Shown in pieces: positions 63,676 through 64,000 of a DNA stretch of 64,000 nucleotides. The position numbers and the translations under genes were made by a program. The notes under the pieces are model-generated. The model saw only the letters and a program-made list of their open reading frames with translations, was not told the DNA's origin and ran no database searches. Every line of letters starts with the position of its first letter. Positions within the stretch are counted from its first letter, which is position 1. The DNA is taken from NCBI GenBank assembly GCA_943329665.2, contig CALQEU020000012.1:18593-82592 (forward strand), read 5' to 3'. The DNA is from JAJTFW01 sp903922455. GTDB lineage: Bacteria > Bacteroidota > Bacteroidia > AKYH767-A > OLB10.

Positions 63676-63700
63676 AAAGCCACTTCAAAAGAGTGGCTTT
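63676..63700. terminator. Bidirectional terminator after the tRNA remnant
   Basis: AAAGCCACT (63676-63684) pairs with AGTGGCTTT (63692-63700) over 7 nt. A run of seven A before it gives a T-tract on the minus strand. It stands after the remnant as the other terminator stands after the intact tRNA, but the two sequences differ. Confidence 0.8.
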
Positions 63701-63784
63701 ACTGTTTTTATTATTAGGCTTGACTTAAAAGCAATATTCGAGCCTCGCAGCACACAGAACTAATAAAATTTTTGCAGAAAAAAA

Positions 63785-63948
63785 CTCCCAGCGGGGTTCA
63801 ATCTTAATAGCAACGCAAAAAATAAAATGATCCCAACCCCAGCGGTGTTGAACATCGATGTTTGTTCCCGCGGTTTTGTATGACCCCTCTGGGGTCAGGA
63901 TAAAATAATGCATTTCGTTTCTATTGAGGTATGACCCCTCTGGGGTCA
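63785..63948. repeat. Cluster of GC-rich hairpins, including two identical TGACCCC units
   Basis: TGACCCC-TCT-GGGGTCA occurs at 63881-63897 and 63932-63948, 51 bp apart, each preceded by TA. Upstream lie AACATCGATGTT (63851-63862, perfect palindrome) and CCC/GGG hairpins near 63788-63797. The stretch translates on the minus strand as a 90-residue frame containing LTPEGSY twice, which is just the repeat read in frame. It resembles an interspersed non-coding hairpin family. Confidence 0.65.
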
Positions 63949-64000
63949 ATGGTATTAAGAAATTTCGTCCATCTATGTTCGATTTATAAATTAACATCTT

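Noticed and set aside
63725..63997. A 90-residue minus-strand gene
   Set aside because: It covers the hairpin repeats, its internal LTPEGSY repeat is the palindrome read in frame, and no start signal or family supports it.

Overview
The window is an AT-rich chromosomal segment from a member of the Bacteroidota, probably a free-living gliding or T9SS-bearing lineage. The evidence is GldC, three proteins with type IX secretion C-terminal domains (type A and type B), promoter boxes of the Bacteroidota type (TAnnTTTG, in the best cases with TTTG 19-20 bp upstream), a hypoxanthine phosphoribosyltransferase-adk-obgE cluster, and a predicted glycine-lipid synthesis pair. I cannot assign a genus from the sequence alone.

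Layout. 1-2983 is the 5' part of a large secreted beta-propeller/outer-membrane protein, cut by the window edge. 3097-4153 holds gldC and the ribosome-assembly GTPase engB. 4154-4763 is a gene-free stretch made of several repeat families. 4764-6543 is a two-gene acyltransferase operon for N-acyl amino-acid (glycine-type) lipids. 7067-22495 is a nearly complete division and cell wall cluster: mraZ, rsmH, ftsL, ftsI, murE, mraY, murD, ftsW, murG, murC, ftsQ, ftsA, ftsZ. It is tightly packed, with many 1-44 bp overlaps, is followed by a YqeY gene and a terminator, and is preceded by a three-unit MraZ box. murF and ddl are not in it.

23213-30025 encodes a 2270-residue surface protein with 14 near-identical-length repeats, cadherin-like and SprB-type domains and a type B T9SS signal. 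pheT, a T9SS type A protein, a DEAE-box RNA helicase, a DMT transporter and a decayed DUF1003 gene follow. rplU-rpmA have a strong promoter and terminator. 40435-47050 is a tetR-tolC-mfp-RND efflux operon with a candidate TetR operator lying inside its promoter. 47230-53441 is a minus-strand block: a TatA-type protein, a PafA-type phosphatase, then hpt-adk-obgE-PAP2-crcB-DUF2490. purK and purE follow on the plus strand, then an outer-membrane protein pair including a ComEA-like HhH protein fused to a predicted barrel, and a secreted subtilase.

61764-64000 starts with tRNA-Val(UAC). A secreted trypsin-like protease lies between this tRNA and a broken copy of the tRNA 3' end into which a 16-bp perfect palindrome has been inserted. 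This looks like a small tRNA-associated insertion or duplication. The last 300 bp carry hairpin repeats.

The most unusual features are non-coding: 7-bp tandem repeats that run right up to, or into, gene ends and starts at four places; -7 promoter boxes placed 4-5 nt before the start codon of five genes, suggesting leaderless mRNAs; and the interrupted tRNA remnant.
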